Source: Actinomycetota bacterium | GTDB taxonomy: Bacteria; Actinomycetota; Acidimicrobiia; Acidimicrobiales; Iamiaceae | Assembly: GCA_018268545.1 (NCBI GenBank) | Contig: JAFDWI010000125.1 | Span: 1-6,364 of the forward strand | Direction of reading: 5' to 3' | DNA length: 6,364 nt | Shown: positions 5,718 through 6,364 of the stretch, one piece after another | Layout of the letters: each line of letters starts with the position of its first letter | How positions within the stretch are numbered: position 1 is the stretch's first letter | Notes under the pieces: generated by a model | The model's input: only the letters and a program-made list of their open reading frames with translations | Database searches by the model: none | What the model was told of the DNA's origin: nothing | Position numbers and translations under genes: made by a program

Positions 5718-6364
5718 ATGCCGGGGAGCCGAGGAACCGCCAGGATCGCGACGGCGTTCGCGGCCGTCGCGCTGATCGCAGCGGGGTGTTCGTCGTCCTC
5801 GGGATCCTCGGGTGGTGCGAAAGCGTCGTCGACCACGTCCGCCCCGGCCGCGCCCGTCGTCCACGCCGTCGGATCGATCACCGTAACGTTCGTGGACCAC
5901 ACCCGACCGACGAGGCCGTCGGGTGACCGGCCGGGCACCGACTCGCGCACGCTCCCGACGCTCATCCTGTATCCGGCGACCGGTGTGGGCGCGGCGGACG
6001 GCACCCCGAGACCGATCGCGAACGCGCGGGCCGCGACCACCGGGGGCCCGTACCCGCTGATCGTGTTCGGGCACGGTTTTGCCGCCAACCCACAGGTCTA
6101 CGAACGACTGCTCGCCCATTGGGCCGCCGCAGGGTTCGTCGTTGCCGCCCCCACGTTCCCACTGACGAGTTCATCGGCCCCGGGTGGACCCGACGCGGGT
6201 GACGTGGACAGCCAACCCGGCGACATGAGCTTCGTCCTCGACCAGGTCCTGAAGCTGGACAAGGCCCATGACGGCCCGATCGCCGGGCTCGTCGACCCGT
6301 CGAAGATCGGCGCCGCCGGGCACTCCTACGGTGCGGTCACGACCGTGGGACTCGTCGGCAACAC
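5718..6364 (+). CDS. Lipoprotein alpha/beta hydrolase, putative esterase or lipase (C-terminus cut by window edge)
   Basis: The first 215 residues are in the window. A lipoprotein signal with lipobox A21-A22-G23-C24 is followed by a Ser/Ala/Thr-rich linker to ~47, so the enzyme should be anchored on the outer face of the membrane. The hydrolase fold begins with a strand pair (SITVTFVD and TLPTLILYPA). The oxyanion-hole motif is GHGFAANP with H119-G120-F121, after the hydrophobic strand PLIVF. The nucleophile elbow is GHSYGA with catalytic S203. The order resembles the dienelactone hydrolase, chlorophyllase and PAF-acetylhydrolase-like groups, which cleave carboxylic esters; the substrate cannot be told. 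The acid and histidine of the triad should lie beyond the right edge. The start is chosen because the signal peptide begins there and the -10 box lies seven bases upstream. Confidence 0.87.
   Translation, partial: MPGSRGTARIATAFAAVALIAAGCSSSSGSSGGAKASSTTSAPAAPVVHAVGSITVTFVDHTRPTRPSGDRPGTDSRTLPTLILYPATGVGAADGTPRPIANARAATTGGPYPLIVFGHGFAANPQVYERLLAHWAAAGFVVAAPTFPLTSSSAPGGPDAGDVDSQPGDMSFVLDQVLKLDKAHDGPIAGLVDPSKIGAAGHSYGAVTTVGLVGN

Noticed and set aside
4717..5775. A 352-residue plus-strand open frame overlapping the sialidase and hydrolase starts
   Set aside because: It is extremely Arg/His-rich, as expected from a shifted reading of GC-rich coding DNA, and conflicts with two well-supported genes.

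Overview
The window is high-GC DNA with strongly G/C-biased third codon positions. It has TAnnnT-type -10 boxes sitting directly upstream of leaderless or nearly leaderless genes, and serine-rich lipoproteins. This points to an actinobacterium. A free-living lineage such as Acidimicrobiia is my guess, from the DUF4214 / fibronectin type III exoprotein style; no marker gene settles it. No rRNA, tRNA, insertion sequence, integrase or CRISPR array was seen.

Layout. (1) Positions 1-2665, minus strand: one long secreted protein, cut by the left edge after 888 residues. It has a signal peptide, four DUF4214-type motifs, a fibronectin type III domain and at least twelve copies of a ~46-residue repeat resembling the HAF extracellular repeat. 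The last two visible copies are nearly identical in DNA. (2) Positions 2873-4041, plus strand: a toxin-antitoxin block. A vapB (AbrB/MazE-type antitoxin) and vapC (PIN ribonuclease) pair overlaps by ATGA and is driven by a probable leaderless promoter with a palindrome at the start codon. After 122 bases comes a second, different PIN toxin with no intact antitoxin, only a short in-frame tail that looks like an antitoxin remnant. (3) Positions 4042-4399: a 358-base stretch without a confident gene. It holds an open minus-strand frame with coding-like third-position bias and some hairpins. (4) Positions 4400-5650, plus: a complete lipoprotein exo-sialidase (GH33) with the three arginines, Tyr/Glu pair and five Asp-boxes visible. 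(5) Positions 5718-6364, plus: the first 215 residues of a lipoprotein alpha/beta hydrolase with a GHSYG nucleophile elbow, cut by the right edge.

How the genes fit together. The repeat protein, sialidase and hydrolase are all exported or surface-anchored, so both flanks carry cell-surface functions, possibly binding and trimming of glycans or other polymers (inference). The toxin-antitoxin block sits between them as an accessory insert. I see no clear evidence of a new multi-gene defence system. The least explained parts are the repeat-protein architecture, the orphan second PIN gene and the 4042-4399 stretch.
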